From the NCBI RefSeq assembly GCF_901709675.1, contig NC_051089.1:14125976-14189975 (forward strand): a stretch of DNA of 64,000 bases, written 5' to 3'. The position numbers and the translations under genes were made by a program. How positions within the stretch are numbered: position 1 is the stretch's first letter; each line of letters opens with the position of its first letter. The stretch is from Syngnathus acus. Its lineage: Eukaryota; Chordata; Actinopteri; Syngnathiformes; Syngnathidae. Shown one piece after another: positions 25,660 through 37,800 of the stretch. The notes under the pieces are model-generated. The model was not told the origin of the DNA. It did no database searches and saw only the letters and a list, made by a program, of their open reading frames with translations.

Positions 25660-27184
25660 GGCAAATTCTGGAGACATAAAACATATTTGACTATCAGACT
25701 TTTGAAAAGATATGAAGATATGCTCTAAAATAAAGAAAGCAATATGCAATAGATGCATGTCTTGAAGGCCTCGGTGTGTTCTTGATTCACTGACTATATT
25801 TAATTGCTGTGAAGGTTTGAGTTCTCGAAATAGCATTCTTAACCTTTAAGTGATTTTAAAATAAGGTATGATGTTTGTGAGGATACAAGATGAATAGTAA
25901 AAAAAGAATGTATGCATACAGGATGCTGCAGCATCCACACTAATTATTCCCCTTAAAGGGCAACTCATGAATAGAACTCAAGCAGTGCAGTTCACAAGAA
26001 GCCATCTCTGGTGTCTTAGGTATATTCCCTTCTTTATCATTCTCTTCATCTACTTCACTGGATGTTTCACCGAGCCGACAGAGCAGATGAAGATTCCAGT
26101 CACAGGCCGGCTGTTACTTGTACCCAGCGCACTCTATTACTGGTCAGTTGTACTCATCATGTTCTACATTTGTGAATACGGGTAACTCACGATTCAACAC
26201 GGTCATGAATTAAGTCTGCTGCGTCGTGTGGACGAGTCAGTCCTGCACAATGTGTTCCATTGCAGCCGTACTTTTAGGAAGCTTTTATATCCTACTTTAT
26301 ACTTAGTGCTGTTCATTTACATTTGATTTAACGCCAGCCGTGGCTGGGTGCCTTAAATGATTACTTTGGCCAGGAATGCTGATTTCAAATGCATTTCTTT
26401 AATTATTGGTTATATACATTTTAATTCTCCCATCTCCCCTTTTACCAGTGTAAAAAAAACAATTAGACTTGACATTAAGAGTTAATAGTAAGAACCAATT
26501 TTAATATCCAGTTGTTAAGTGATTTTTTTGTCCTCCTCTGTGTTGGCCCTCGAGGCCACGATGACCTTAGCGTCTAGATTTCCTCATGGGAGAGTGGGAG
26601 ATACAACCTTCAAATGTATATTGTACATTTTAAAAAGCTTTGTTGTCTTATCAAGACTTGCCAAGGATAACCTTATCTCTTCACCCTCTGACAAACAGAT
26701 TGCCAAGTTGAAATTTCAGGGGATTTACGAACATTAATTTGCAATTTACTAACATCGCTTGTCCCTGCTTCAACTTCCTGCTAGCTTGTAATTTTAATGA
26801 TTAACAATCTTCATTAGCTTGTTTGTTGTCTTGGGTCTTGCGAATGTCCAGGTTGTTTTTATTTGTAATGCTATGGGGTGACTTTGACTTATTTGGTTTC
26901 ATTTACTCCGCAGGTATTTGGTTACGGAAGGACAAATCACCGAACTGTTTCTCCTCACCTTTTTTGCAATGGTGGCCATGGTGATTCATCAAAGGCATCA
27001 TGGCCTGAGACCAGACAGCAATGGTCTTTTCTTGTTCTATAGTTTTAGTGTTACTGTGCTTTTAGTGGCACTCTGGGTTGGTTATCTATGGAATGACCCA
27101 GTACTACGCAACAAGTACCCTGGTTTTGTGTACGTTCCGGAACCGTGGTCCTACTACATGTTACATATACAAAAAGATCACTGA
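22253..27184 (+). CDS. cln6: CLN6 transmembrane ER protein
   Basis: Polytopic ER membrane protein; in mammals CLN6 works with CLN8 to load newly made lysosomal enzymes for ER export, and its loss causes neuronal ceroid lipofuscinosis. Exons: 22253-22314, 23700-23820, 23914-24012, 24196-24384, 25499-25554, 26020-26142 and 26914-27184 (stop TGA 27182-27184), all GT-AG, adding to 921 bp or 306 residues (human about 311). Family blocks visible: [124 protein letters not shown]. The cytosolic N terminus has a basic cluster (RKRR), as expected for ER retention. The ATG chosen is the one in frame with exon 2. No defect seen. The second receptor gene lies divergently 1.85 kb upstream and CALML4 follows on the same strand. 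Confidence 0.97.
25625..25656. repeat. (GT)n microsatellite
   Basis: Uninterrupted GT dinucleotide run in a CLN6 intron. Confidence 0.97.
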
Positions 27185-27377
27185 ATCAGAACATTGTTAC
27201 CTCATTACACTTTTTACTATATGTTGGCTTGAATTCTATTTGCTTTCCCCCTTTTCGGTTACAATAGAGTCTATTGAATGGACAGTGATGAAGGAACGAC
27301 AGGTTTACAAACTGTTATAGTTTTTTTTTAGTTTTGTCTTTCTTTTCTCATTGTTAAAGTATTGGACAGTATTTGCC

Positions 27378-27713
27378 GCATTAGGTCAGGGGTGTCAAAC
27401 TAATTTTTTCCGCGGGCCGCATTGTAGCCATAGCTTCTTTCGGAGGGCCATTATGACTGTCAACCCAAATAAATGTATGAGCACCTCATATACAGTAAAA
27501 GCTACAAAACAAACTGACAAATAACTCGTTTTCGAATCAGATAAGTAAAAACTGGTCAAATATTTAAAAAAAAGATATTATAAGTGAAGACAATTTGCAA
27601 TTCTAGTAATGACACACGAATTTGATGCACAATTTGTATTCGAGGGTCACATGAAATGATGTGGCAGGCCGTATCTGGCCCCCGGGCCTTGAGTTTGACA
27701 CATATGCATTAGG
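27378..27713. mobile_element. hAT-type MITE with target-site duplication, 3' of CLN6
   Basis: Element 27387-27705 begins CAGGGGTGTCAAAC and ends GTTTGACACATATG, imperfect inverses, with GCGGGCC and GGCCCCCGGGCC near the ends. GCATTAGG occurs directly at both borders (27378-27385 and 27706-27713), the 8 bp duplication expected of hAT transposition. It carries an AATAAA at 27468. Confidence 0.88.
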
Positions 27714-28056
27714 TTTTTGACACCGCTCGGTTCGAACATCACTGATTGTTACTAATGTATTCAACACCGACTCTCCTTGTGCTCAATGCAATACTGATGT
27801 CAATAATAAATGAATGGAATGTTCGGAATACTGTTGTATGTACCGTTAAGATTCTCTGCTCCCAATCTCACACAATAATCCTTTGCACATTTGCCACTTT
27901 CTACTTTTTTTTCAGTCCAGCATTTAAATGATTCCTCACAATAATCCTTTTCACATTTGCCACTGTCTACTTTTTTTTAATCCAGCGTTTAAACGATACC
28001 TCTATTTGTATATTGCTGGTGTCAGGCCAAAACAACCCGTGTCCAAATTTGGTGAA

Positions 28057-28170
28057 TTTCAAAGTCAAAGTCTGCTTTATTGTCAATTTCTTACTCAATT
28101 TCACACAAAGAAATCGAAATTACGTTCCCACTATCCCACGGTGACAAGACATGGTACACAATATACATAC
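28057..28170 (-). mobile_element. LINE 3' tail (reverse orientation)
   Basis: AAAGTCAAAGTCTGCTTTAT then TGTCAATTTCTT and ACACAAAGAAATCGAAATTA mirror the 3' end of the LINE fragment at 62604-62999, where AACGAAATTTCGTTTTGTGT and GACAATAAAGTTTGTCTAAG are seen on the opposite strand. Only the tail is kept. Confidence 0.6.
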
Positions 28171-29384
28171 AAGTAAACAACACAAAAAAAATAAAAACAA
28201 GAAGGCACAAACAATGAATAAATAAGAGTGATGAATAAATAATAAATAAACAAATAACATAATAAATAAGAGGAGCAGAAATGGAGCAAGTGTGCATACA
28301 GCAGACAGTCTGGTGGTCAGTTTGATCAGTCTTAAGTTGAATATGGCTTGCTCACTTTAACAGTGTCATGCACAATGCAAAAATAAACAAGCAAACAAAA
28401 ATTTTGGAGGCACTGTCCGACACCAGCGGTACGTACTGTAGACTACAGGTTAAAATGTACCCCTTCAACCTTTTCACATTATAATCACAAACATGTTTTT
28501 TGTTGTTGTTGACATTTGATTTGATAGACTAAAACAGAATTGCATACAAGTGACAAATGGAAAGAAAATGATACACGGTTTTCAAAATATTGAAATCAGG
28601 CCCATGCACTCTGATAAAACCTCAATTTCACTGACACGCCTTCCTATGAGAAATTGCCATTTCAATGTACCACTGTCGAAGACAGTTTGATTGCGTTCAA
28701 CTTTGTAGCTTCCACTGAAGCTACAAACTTCCCAGGATGGATGTACAGTATCCGTTGCGGGGGCGGTAAGTGGAAAATTCAGGACAATTCCCCGAATGGC
28801 TGCTCCATTTCAGACCGACACGGCCCAGCATTTGTTTTATATAGTTTTCTAATTAAATTGGCCCTCATTCCTATCTAGTGTCCAATATACAGCCAAAAAG
28901 AAACATGTTAGAACAAGCTTCAACCAAATGTGCAAAGCTAACAGATCTTTTCCGAGGAGGAAGAGGGTTCGAAGTTGCTCCTGATCCCGAATGGTACAAT
29001 CACTGGTAAAATTACTAAAGAAGTCCTTATTGATTGCATGATTCATTGTTTTTGCCCACCATCAGAAAATGATCATCTCTGTGATCTGACTTATAAGTAG
29101 GTAATATTGCACTTTAAGCACTTGTTGTCTTTGCATTGTCTATTTTTATCTTAACTTAATTGTACTTAAAATCAATAGTTTGTTGTTATGTTGTAACTGT
29201 TGCTCGCGTTGCTTGCTTGGAAACAATAGAGTTAAACTGTGCTGCACCTTGGATCTGGTATCTGCGTTTCCAGAGCAACGCATATTAAATTACACATAGG
29301 CTTGGTGCTGGACTTTAAACAGGTGGAGGGAGAGACTTCATAAAATCAATTTCTTCTTACTGGGAATCCACTTAAATACTTGAA

Positions 29385-31692
29385 ATGGTAAGAACAATTG
29401 TTTGTGTTTGTACTTGCAAAACTTTAACTTTCAAAGACCAGTTTTTAATTGTATATTTTGTTATTTAATTACACAGGCAAAATTTTTTACACCAGCTCAA
29501 ATCAATGGTAAGTTTTCTTCACCGCATACTTTGCAACCCCATTCCTTCCCCGTCATTCACAAAAGAATGTTTGAATAGGACTTGCCGATATGTCTCTTTT
29601 GATATTTACCTTTTATGAGTGGGTTGGCAGTGAAATGGAAATAATGTGTGCTTTCGAATGGCATATTGTCATCTACTTCCTGAAAGTAATTTTACTTTCA
29701 AGTAAAACGTGTTTGATGAGACAGTTTTGACAAGTCGATAAGCAGATGACATACCGCAATTCATTATTATTTTCTTTGCAGAGTTCAAGGAGTGCTTCTC
29801 CTTGTATGACAAGAAACAAAAGGGAAGGATTGACGTCAAGGACCTGATCACAGTTATGCGCTGCCTTGGGACAAGCCCCACACTTGGTGAAATTGAAAGA
29901 CATCTTCAAGTTCATAAAATTGGTAAGTAAGCAATCAAACATTGACTGACCAACAGTTCTCTAAAATAAATTAATTGCATTTACTTATGTATTATTATTA
30001 TTATTAATTTATTTTTTCTGTTTGTTGGTTTATTTTTTGTTTGTTTGTTGTATGGACTTATATGTGGCACTTTAGAGTGTTATTTGTTTATTTCTTTTTT
30101 TTCTTTTTTGTTTTGGATGTTCGAAATAAAGATATCAATCAATCAATTTTCACTACAATGGTCTCTATTAAATTGCAGACCTTTGACAAGGCCAAACAAT
30201 CCCAATTTGAATCAGCCCCTTTGTAAATGCCATCCTCTTGCATATTCTAGTTTTATCATTTGGAGAAACTTGCTCCAGTGCCACTATTCAGTGGAAATTA
30301 ATTGAGTTGTTTTTGGTCATCTTGCTTATGACACTCAAAACATCCTCCTAGGTCGAGGCATTTAATTACATGATGAATAAACATAATATATTCACCACCA
30401 CAAATTATTATATTCAATTCACAATCAGAATATAATCTAGTAATTTGTAGTAAAATGAAACTGACACACCAGAGCCCGCAATCAGTACATCTTGTTTTGT
30501 GTGCAGAAAAAAAAAAAAACTTAGTGGACTTATTGGGTGGAAGCAATTAAATTGTATTCATTTTGTTCCTGTGTGGGGAAATATCATAATAAACTGAGTA
30601 AAACAAATTGTGTTGTAAAAGATTAGTTGTGTTAAGAGACTTGTACAATAACACAAGCCTGTTTCATGGTTATTTCACTTGAATTAAGCAAGCAAATCCT
30701 AATTGGTTCATTATGTTTTAGAAAAGTCAGGGAGCTTGGACTTCTCTACATTCCTGACCATGATGCACCGGCAGATACAACAAGAAGACCCGAAGGCAGA
30801 AATTCTTGAAGCCTTTAGGATGACAGACAAACAAAAGAAAGGATACATTCAAGCCTCGGAACTGAGAGCCAAGCTCACCATGTTGGGAGAGAAACTTACT
30901 GTTAAAGAAGGTAAGAAAAAGTAATCTTAATTATAAAAGACTCCTACATTTAGAGTAAGTTTTTTAAATTCTCTATTGCAAGATTGACTGTTCTGGCTCA
31001 TGTCAGAACTAAATAAAACAACTTTCTGTAAAATGATTTGTCGTTATAATACACTTTTTTGCATCAAAAGTATTAGTGGTATCAGTTACTTGGTATCGGA
31101 ACGTCATTGCTCAAGAGTTGAGTACTCATATTGGTATCTGTTTGAAATGGTATCGAACATCCTACCAACTACAAATTTGTAAGATTTTGGTATACTGCCA
31201 CACACCAGTATTTACATAGCTGAAACAATCTCCTACCTACAACTGTGGAAACCTGAATTGCTTTGCCAGTGAACTCGAGTGGATGTCTAACAAATTTCAA
31301 GAGAATAAAATATAATGATATAGCTCGGAATATAACTTAGTGATAAATGTACTTAATGATCATAAATTGTTTCGCTCCTGCAGCCTACTTTGGTAAGACT
31401 GTACAGAAGTCTAAATTCTCCATATTCCAACAGTTCAGTGTTCGCTGGCTGAGACCAAAGGTTTTGAGATATAGCTCATGAGTGGAGCCCCGAGCTGACC
31501 TTTTAAGTAATAACACTTAGAAATTCTCTGGCAGCATTGCAGTCTTTTGAAACGTCCTTTAAAAGCTATTTTCTGTTTTCTTTTTTTTTGATAGTTGAAG
31601 AGCTGTTCAAAGAAGCAAACATCAAGCCAAGTGGAGTTGTTAACTATGAAGAATTCACTGAAATGGTGACTCTACCACCTGTTGATTATTGA
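29385..31692 (+). CDS. calml4: Calmodulin-like protein 4
   Basis: Calmodulin-like light chain; in mammals CALML4 binds myosin-7b in the brush-border intermicrovillar adhesion complex. Exons: 29385-29387 (ATG only), 29477-29507, 29782-29922, 30722-30910 and 31595-31692 (stop TGA). They sum to 462 bp, 153 residues, the length I recall for vertebrate CALML4. Start MAKFFTPAQINEFKECFSLY and end VTLPPVDY fit the family. Four EF-hand units are recognisable (DKKQKGRIDVKD, KSGSLDFSTF, DKQKKGYIQASE, KPSGVVNYEEF), but most loops lack canonical acidic residues at positions 1, 3, 5 and 12, so calcium binding is probably weak or lost. The single-codon first exon is typical of the calmodulin family. An AATAAA at 31710-31715 lies 18 nt after the stop. 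The gene sits 2.2 kb downstream of CLN6, the same neighbour and direction as in human. Confidence 0.96.
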
Positions 31693-31709
31693 GTTGGGCC
31701 ATTGTAAGA

Positions 31710-31715
31710 AATAAA
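31710..31715 (+). terminator. calml4: CALML4 polyadenylation signal
   Basis: AATAAA hexamer 18 nt after the CALML4 stop codon, followed within 30 nt by a T-rich stretch. Implies a very short 3' UTR if used. Confidence 0.55.
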
Positions 31716-33524
31716 CAAGCAGACACTGCTCCGTGCGGCTTTAATTTGAATTCTTTCATTAAGTTTGAAAAAAATTCAAGGTTTTATGTTTGTGTCTTTT
31801 CGGTTAAAGTTATCTAATTCAGTACAACTTGCTCTTTATCGTTAAAGTTTAAATGGCTGTTTGAAGTGGACTTATTCTATTATTGGTTTTGATTTAATAT
31901 ACACCTGAATCTCAATTTTACACGGACTTTGGGGTCCAGAATTTGGGAATCGCGTTAACCCCGAAAGTGTGTTGCATACAAAGGCATGTTTTTAGGCGGC
32001 CAATGTGGTCCTTTGTTGCGTTAATTTATGTCAGACATGTTGGGGAGCTGATAGAATCGTTTGCCGTCCGTCACTTTGAGTTGACATTTTAATAAGAGAG
32101 AAGTAATACGCAGGTGACAATATCAGGCGGATTTAGTAAGTCATCTTTATGCTATGTGAATTGGATGGAAGAGAGAATGAAGCAGCCACTTATTCTACTG
32201 CTGTGTCTGACCACGTTCTTTGACTGAGTGACTGTGTGGATGAGGTGCTTCCGTGAACTTCCCCCTTTCCGGATCTAAAACAATCCTGACTATCCCTAAC
32301 ACTGTCATAAAGCAGTCATACAGTTCAAACAGCATGACTTTTTATTGTCTAACGCCTTTAAATTAGTCACAGAAATTCATCAAATCACTGCTCTAAAGTT
32401 TAGAGCATGCCATAATGATGTTTGGGTCTAAATGATTTCGAGTCTAAATGCATACTTCACAAAAACAAGGAAAAAGTTACGTGGAAAAATATTTTCTTTT
32501 TAATGCAGTTTATTATGCAGTACGTTTCGTGTTTAAGCCTCTGTGGTAAGACAAATTGAATAAAGTCACTGCAAATGTTGACAAGCAAGTGCTGAGCCGA
32601 TCGATTTTTGGGCTGAACACCATTACAACATCATGTCTTCAAAAAAACACAGCTGTTAGTAACAATAGCACCAATGGTAAGACAACATGAGACGCGTGCA
32701 GGGGTTGCCATGGCAATGAAGGTAATGCTTATTGCAGTGTGTTATCAGCATTGTTTTAAAGCTCTTACTTTGAGTTACAATAAAATCACAATCACAGGGC
32801 CAAGAAAATCGACTCAAAAAAGTGTATCACAGCTTTAAGTTCGTTAGATTTCATTTGGTTTTGCTGGTAGGAGTAATTGATTACAGTATACAGAGTTAAT
32901 GTATAGTAGCCTTTAATGTTAATAAAATATTAAATTAAATTACAACAGCAAACTACAAAAACAATACTGCTGTCACAGCATTCGCTGCCCGGGTCCTAAT
33001 AAAATCTTACATGTCATTATGTGAAATGTATTCTTGGTTAACCTGGTACTTCAGGCCTGTGCTGGTTGCTGACCTGAGAAATACTTTGTACATAAATTAC
33101 AATCAAAAAGCTAGCGACTTTTCAGAGTGAAGGTACAAAATGCATTAAGAAAACAAATTTTAGAGTCTTATTAGCAGTCACAGATTTATATGTTACCAAC
33201 AAATGATAAAAGCGGTTTTGTTCCTTTCATTTCAACACAAAGTGATTGACAGCAGATTGTTATCATTTGTCATGAAACACACTACTGTGTATTCTGATTT
33301 ATTATGCTACATCAAAAATCATTTAGTAAAACCCGAAAGACAGATAACTGTACTTTGTGGTTGCCAATTGTGTTTCAGAGGTTTCCAAAAACAAAACAAA
33401 AAAAAGATAAGAAAAACGCTACACTTACATGTACCACAGTGCCTTTAAGTGTAGAAATGACCAAATAAAAACCAAAATAGAATTCACAATACCTGGACCA
33501 CAATATGAGCTTGACATATATATC

Positions 33525-33940
33525 TACCGTATTTTCCGGACTATAAGGCGCACCTGAAAACCTAAAATTTTCTCAAAAGCCGACAGTGCACCTTATAGTC
33601 CGGTGCGCCTTATAGACGGACCAAATTCCTAAATTTAAACTGGCCCGAAGCATTGTGTCATGAAATCAATCATAAGTGGCCCGCTGAAGACTATGAATCA
33701 TGAATCAAAAAGACTATGGATCATTATTTTGAGATTATAAATTAATTTGTTGCGTCTGAAGTTGAAATAAAAATGATAAAATGGAGAATGATTTGATTTG
33801 GATTAAAAATCTGACATGATGCATTAATGGTGTGCCTTATAGTCCGGTGCGCCTTATATAAGGACAACGTTTTAAAATGGGCCATTCATTGAAGGTGCGC
33901 CTTATAGTCCGGTGCGCATTATAGTCCGGACAATACGGTA
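33525..33940. mobile_element. TA-flanked MITE, CCGTATTTTCC family, copy C
   Basis: Starts TACCGTATTTTCCGGACTAT and ends ATAGTCCGGACAATACGGTA. The 416 bp interior (TTGAGATTATAAATTAATTT, GACATGATGCATTAATGG) matches the inverse of the copy at 60097-60503 closely. Sits between CALML4 and ADAMTS7. Confidence 0.9.
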
Positions 33941-34659
33941 AGTAATGAAAAGCTAGATTTGATTGCTACTTAATTGACGATCCATAATCTGAAATGACAC
34001 GAAAGGCACAATATTGAAATATTTAATAAAGGCACTGGGCCTGCCCATACCTCACCTGAATTTAGGAGGCCATGTGGCCTTGAGCACCAAATTTCCTGCA
34101 GCTTTGATCACATTAAACATTAAAAATGCACACAGTGGATAATGTATTACCCTTTCACTGTCACTTGTACAGAGATTTGTTTTGAGATGGAGAACTACTA
34201 ACCAGTGCACAGCTGAATTTTTGTTCAATGTATCTGACCAAAAATGTTGCCAAATCATCTGCCAAGACGAGACAAATCGGTTTTGTATCCCCGCAATCAT
34301 CTTCCACTTCTACTTCACTTCTATCACATCTGCTGTGAGTCACCCTTTGTTAGCTGAATATGTGCAGTAATTAAGTGCTGGTAAACAAGACACTTATAGA
34401 ATGCAAGCACCTGACATTGTTTTATCACACTCGGTACATGTGCTATTTCATTTATACATTCATTTGTATCGTACCTGCTACCAACCACAAATTTAGTTCT
34501 TCTAGTGTATATATACGGTATATTCTAAGCTGGCTACATTGATGTGCAATCATGGCAGAGCACTATCTTCTGTAGCTTTTTGTCAGTGACAATTTTGCAA
34601 TACATTATCTACAAAGCGAAACTAAACATTTACATTCCCTCCATTAGCAAACAGAGAAG

Positions 34660-34832
34660 TTAAGCCGGCAGTGAGTGCTTATTGGTGATTGATGCGGCTG
34701 GCCCGGCCCGGCCCGGTTGTTGCTTGCAGGTTTTGCAGCACTGCGCGAGCACGTTGGGCAATTGGCAACGGCCCAACCAGCGTAGAGTCTGACAGAAGCG
34801 GGAAGTGAGACGATCACGGAGACAAACCTCCC
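34660..34832 (-). other. adamts7: ADAMTS7 last exon, PLAC domain
   Basis: Encodes [20 protein letters not shown], then [18 protein letters not shown], the six-cysteine PLAC pattern that ends ADAMTS7, followed by a short Gly/Pro/Ala tail and the stop. Splice acceptor CAAACAG lies just above 34832. It is joined in frame to 38668-38830 across a 3.8 kb intron. The GC-rich run GGCCCGGCCCGGCCC in the tail is a small local repeat that may vary between alleles. Confidence 0.92.
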
Positions 34833-37800
34833 CTGTTTGGGGGACGGACACAGAAGTGACCAACAGATGGAAATGTGGGACAACTTCAAACCTTTGTTGA
34901 CATGTGCAATAAACTTATTCACTTTCATGAGTTTCATGTGCCAAAAAACTGACTTTGGAGCGCCTTGGGTGAAATAAGTGATTAAAATATTTTTTCCTAA
35001 GTTCAATGTTCCAGATTTATTTCTTCTTTTTTGGGACTGTATCACTATCAGGGAGGAAAGGAAACATCTGGATTTCTTCTTAGTGAATTCTCCCCTGCTT
35101 ATGTTGCTGAAAAGGAAATGTTGGGGTTTGTGCACACAAAGTTAAGGGAGAAATATTCTTATTCAGATTTTCTGTACATTGATATTTCCAAGTTACACCA
35201 ATGGTTTATGTTTGTATTACAAAAGATACGTATGTTTAGATTTCGGCTAAAAAAACGGTGTTAAATTTACTCAAATTTACTTCAGCAGGTTTTTGCACAA
35301 AAATAAACATGTCTGAATATTGATTTCAAAAAATGGGTCTGGATCCAGATGTTTCTGTATTTTGTCATCTTTTGGAGGGGTTTGTAAAGGAATTAATGCA
35401 GACGGGCTTGGCTATTGTTTCGGTCACTGTGTATCAATGATTTTAAAAACTGTGCCACGTTACCAACGATTTCATGTTAGTGAGAGTAACTGTTAAATGT
35501 TTACACATTTGTGCAACCGTGTATATTATAATTCAAATTTATATAGCCATGATGCAACTACATTGAAAGCTGGATCATTTGGCTCTCACGAGAGAACTCA
35601 TAAAAGTATGTAAAGTGAACTGCTGTGGTTGCTGGCCCTATAGCTGACTTTCATGCAGCATAAGGGAATGCGATGCGGATTCACCCTCGACACGATCGTC
35701 TGCTATGAAATAAGGTCACCATATTGATGGTGGATGGAACTGAGACTGCTCCATAGTGTGATATAAATAAAACAGGGCATTCAGCAAGACTGAGTGAATT
35801 TTGCAAGAATCCTTTCACTCATTGCTTTCAATATCTTTTTGTCTCATTATGAAGTGGTCGGAAGCGCCTTTTTGTAATCAAAAGTGCCATCATGGGGGTT
35901 AAGAAAAAAAAGATAAAACAGCCCATGCCTTCCTGTTAGCATAATGTGGAGGCCAAAGGGGGAGCTTGATGACTTTAAAAGAAGACAAATATTTAACTGC
36001 AGTTCATCAGCTATTCTGAGTGAGCCCTATTCTTCTAACATATGGTGATTATGAAGTCCTCTAGGGTTTGCAATTCATGACTGAAAGTACTTCAGAGTTC
36101 CTCCACGTACTGAACACTTTTTCTCTACTAGACGCAAATGTTTGTATCATAAGTTGTACATGACGCAATGGGATCAGTACCTTCCTTGGTGTGATGCAAC
36201 AGACTGCAAGGTTAATGGCTGTTACATATACGTATAAATGATCCAGTTATGGGCATTCCTCCAATTTTCGGCCAAAGGACGAGAAGCTTTTAAAAAAGGA
36301 CGAACTAAGCAAGGACGGAAGTGGGTTCTTGTAATCGTAACTAACCGGGTAAAGTACTGACTGACAGAAACACTCCCAGCCTAAATCTGTTTTGCATGTA
36401 ATCTGCCAATACAGATGAATCTACTTTGTGTCACCAAATTGCCAGATGCGCCAAGGGCATGTAGTAAAAAATACCCTCAGTTCGCTGGAACGCCCAACAA
36501 GGCTCAACGGGTCTGCCAAACATGGTAAAACTACACTTGCCCCAGCACTAAAATGAAGATGCGTCCGTGTATATATGCTGACTGCACAAACACCTGTTTA
36601 CCAAAATATGGCCCATAGTGGCATTTTTATATGTTTGATAGTACACCATTGTTGTTCTTGCGTTTGACATTAACTTAAAAAGTTAAAACATTATGTTTTA
36701 TTTTTTGTTGTTCTTTATGTAACAGTATTTTACTTAATTCTTGCACAAGAAAGGCTGATAAAATAAGACAGGTCCTCTTTCTAGATCGGAGAACATCTGT
36801 TTGTCTAAAATCTTGATTTTTTCATTTAGAACGAATGACATAAATGATGGAAAATTAAATGAAATAAACAATGGAGGACAAACTACTCCCTAGAACACTA
36901 TACAATGCTTTCTCACTGTCTTGATATCCACTTTCCAATCCCGGATTTGGTGAGCGGCTGGAGACCCTGGACTGGTCACTACCAATTGAACGATCACAAT
37001 TCAACCATTCACATTCACAGCTGAAACAACTGGACTAAAATATCACTTTTCTATAGGCGGCACCATAAAATAGGTGAATACTGCTCAGATTGGCCATCTT
37101 ACTTGTTTGAACAGAGGCTAACAAAAGCTCGCTAACCCGCACATTCAAATATTAAATCTAGCCTACATATACTGCTGCTTGGAGACATTTTCCTTGCCAT
37201 TGATTAAAATGCAAGGTATTCATTAGTTGTAAGGGGAGGGCTATACTATATCTAATGCATCATATGTGCAGAATGTTTAGTATTAGCTTGCTTTTCTAGA
37301 CAGTGTTGATATTCTCATTGTCTCATCGAGACGACATAATTCATTGGACTGCAGCAATTGTCCAATTGTTGTGCAACAAAATATTAAGTTAAATGCCAGT
37401 TACATGACTTTATTATTCAAAACTATTCGGTTGATCCCTGGACTATGGATATTTCTTTCTAAAGATTAAAAATCCAATATGGAAAGACGAGCCAACTGCA
37501 AAAGCGGAGACCATTAAACCCTGATCTAATGTGGTAGGTTAGACGTGTATGCCATCATAAACACTTGATTGCATTAGAGGGCTACAAAGGCACCAGCTGC
37601 AGCTAAATATGCCTCATTTCCTGCGTATGTCTTTTCTTCTATTGGCTACGCTTGACCCGCTTCACGCATCTCTAGGGCTCCAGCAGGCCCAATATAGAAA
37701 CAGTAATCAACAAATGGCAATGTGGAACATCATCAGTGGCTGATTTGAGTTGAAATATTGTGATGCACAAAGAGCTATTCTTATGTACCTGTATCATAGA

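Larger units (their letters stand above)
27185..29384. other. Intergenic region CLN6 to CALML4
   Basis: Holds a hAT-type element (27387-27705), candidate polyadenylation signals for CLN6 at 27468-27473 (inside that element) and near 27805, a LINE 3' tail in reverse orientation (about 28057-28170), A-rich sequence, and the CALML4 5' flank. A 74-codon open frame at 28654-28878 has no recognised similarity and is left uncalled. Confidence 0.55.
31693..34659. other. Convergent intergenic region CALML4 / ADAMTS7
   Basis: Contains the CALML4 polyadenylation signal at 31710-31715, a 416 bp TA-flanked inverted-repeat element at 33525-33940, and the ADAMTS7 3' flank. Otherwise AT-rich with no recognisable exon. 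Confidence 0.55.

Noticed and set aside
28654-28878. 74-codon plus-strand open frame between CLN6 and CALML4
   Set aside because: No recognised similarity, no start or splice context; probably chance.
34644-35135. 163-codon minus-strand open frame reading past the PLAC exon
   Set aside because: It uses a different frame; the PLAC cysteines are in the frame spliced at 34832.
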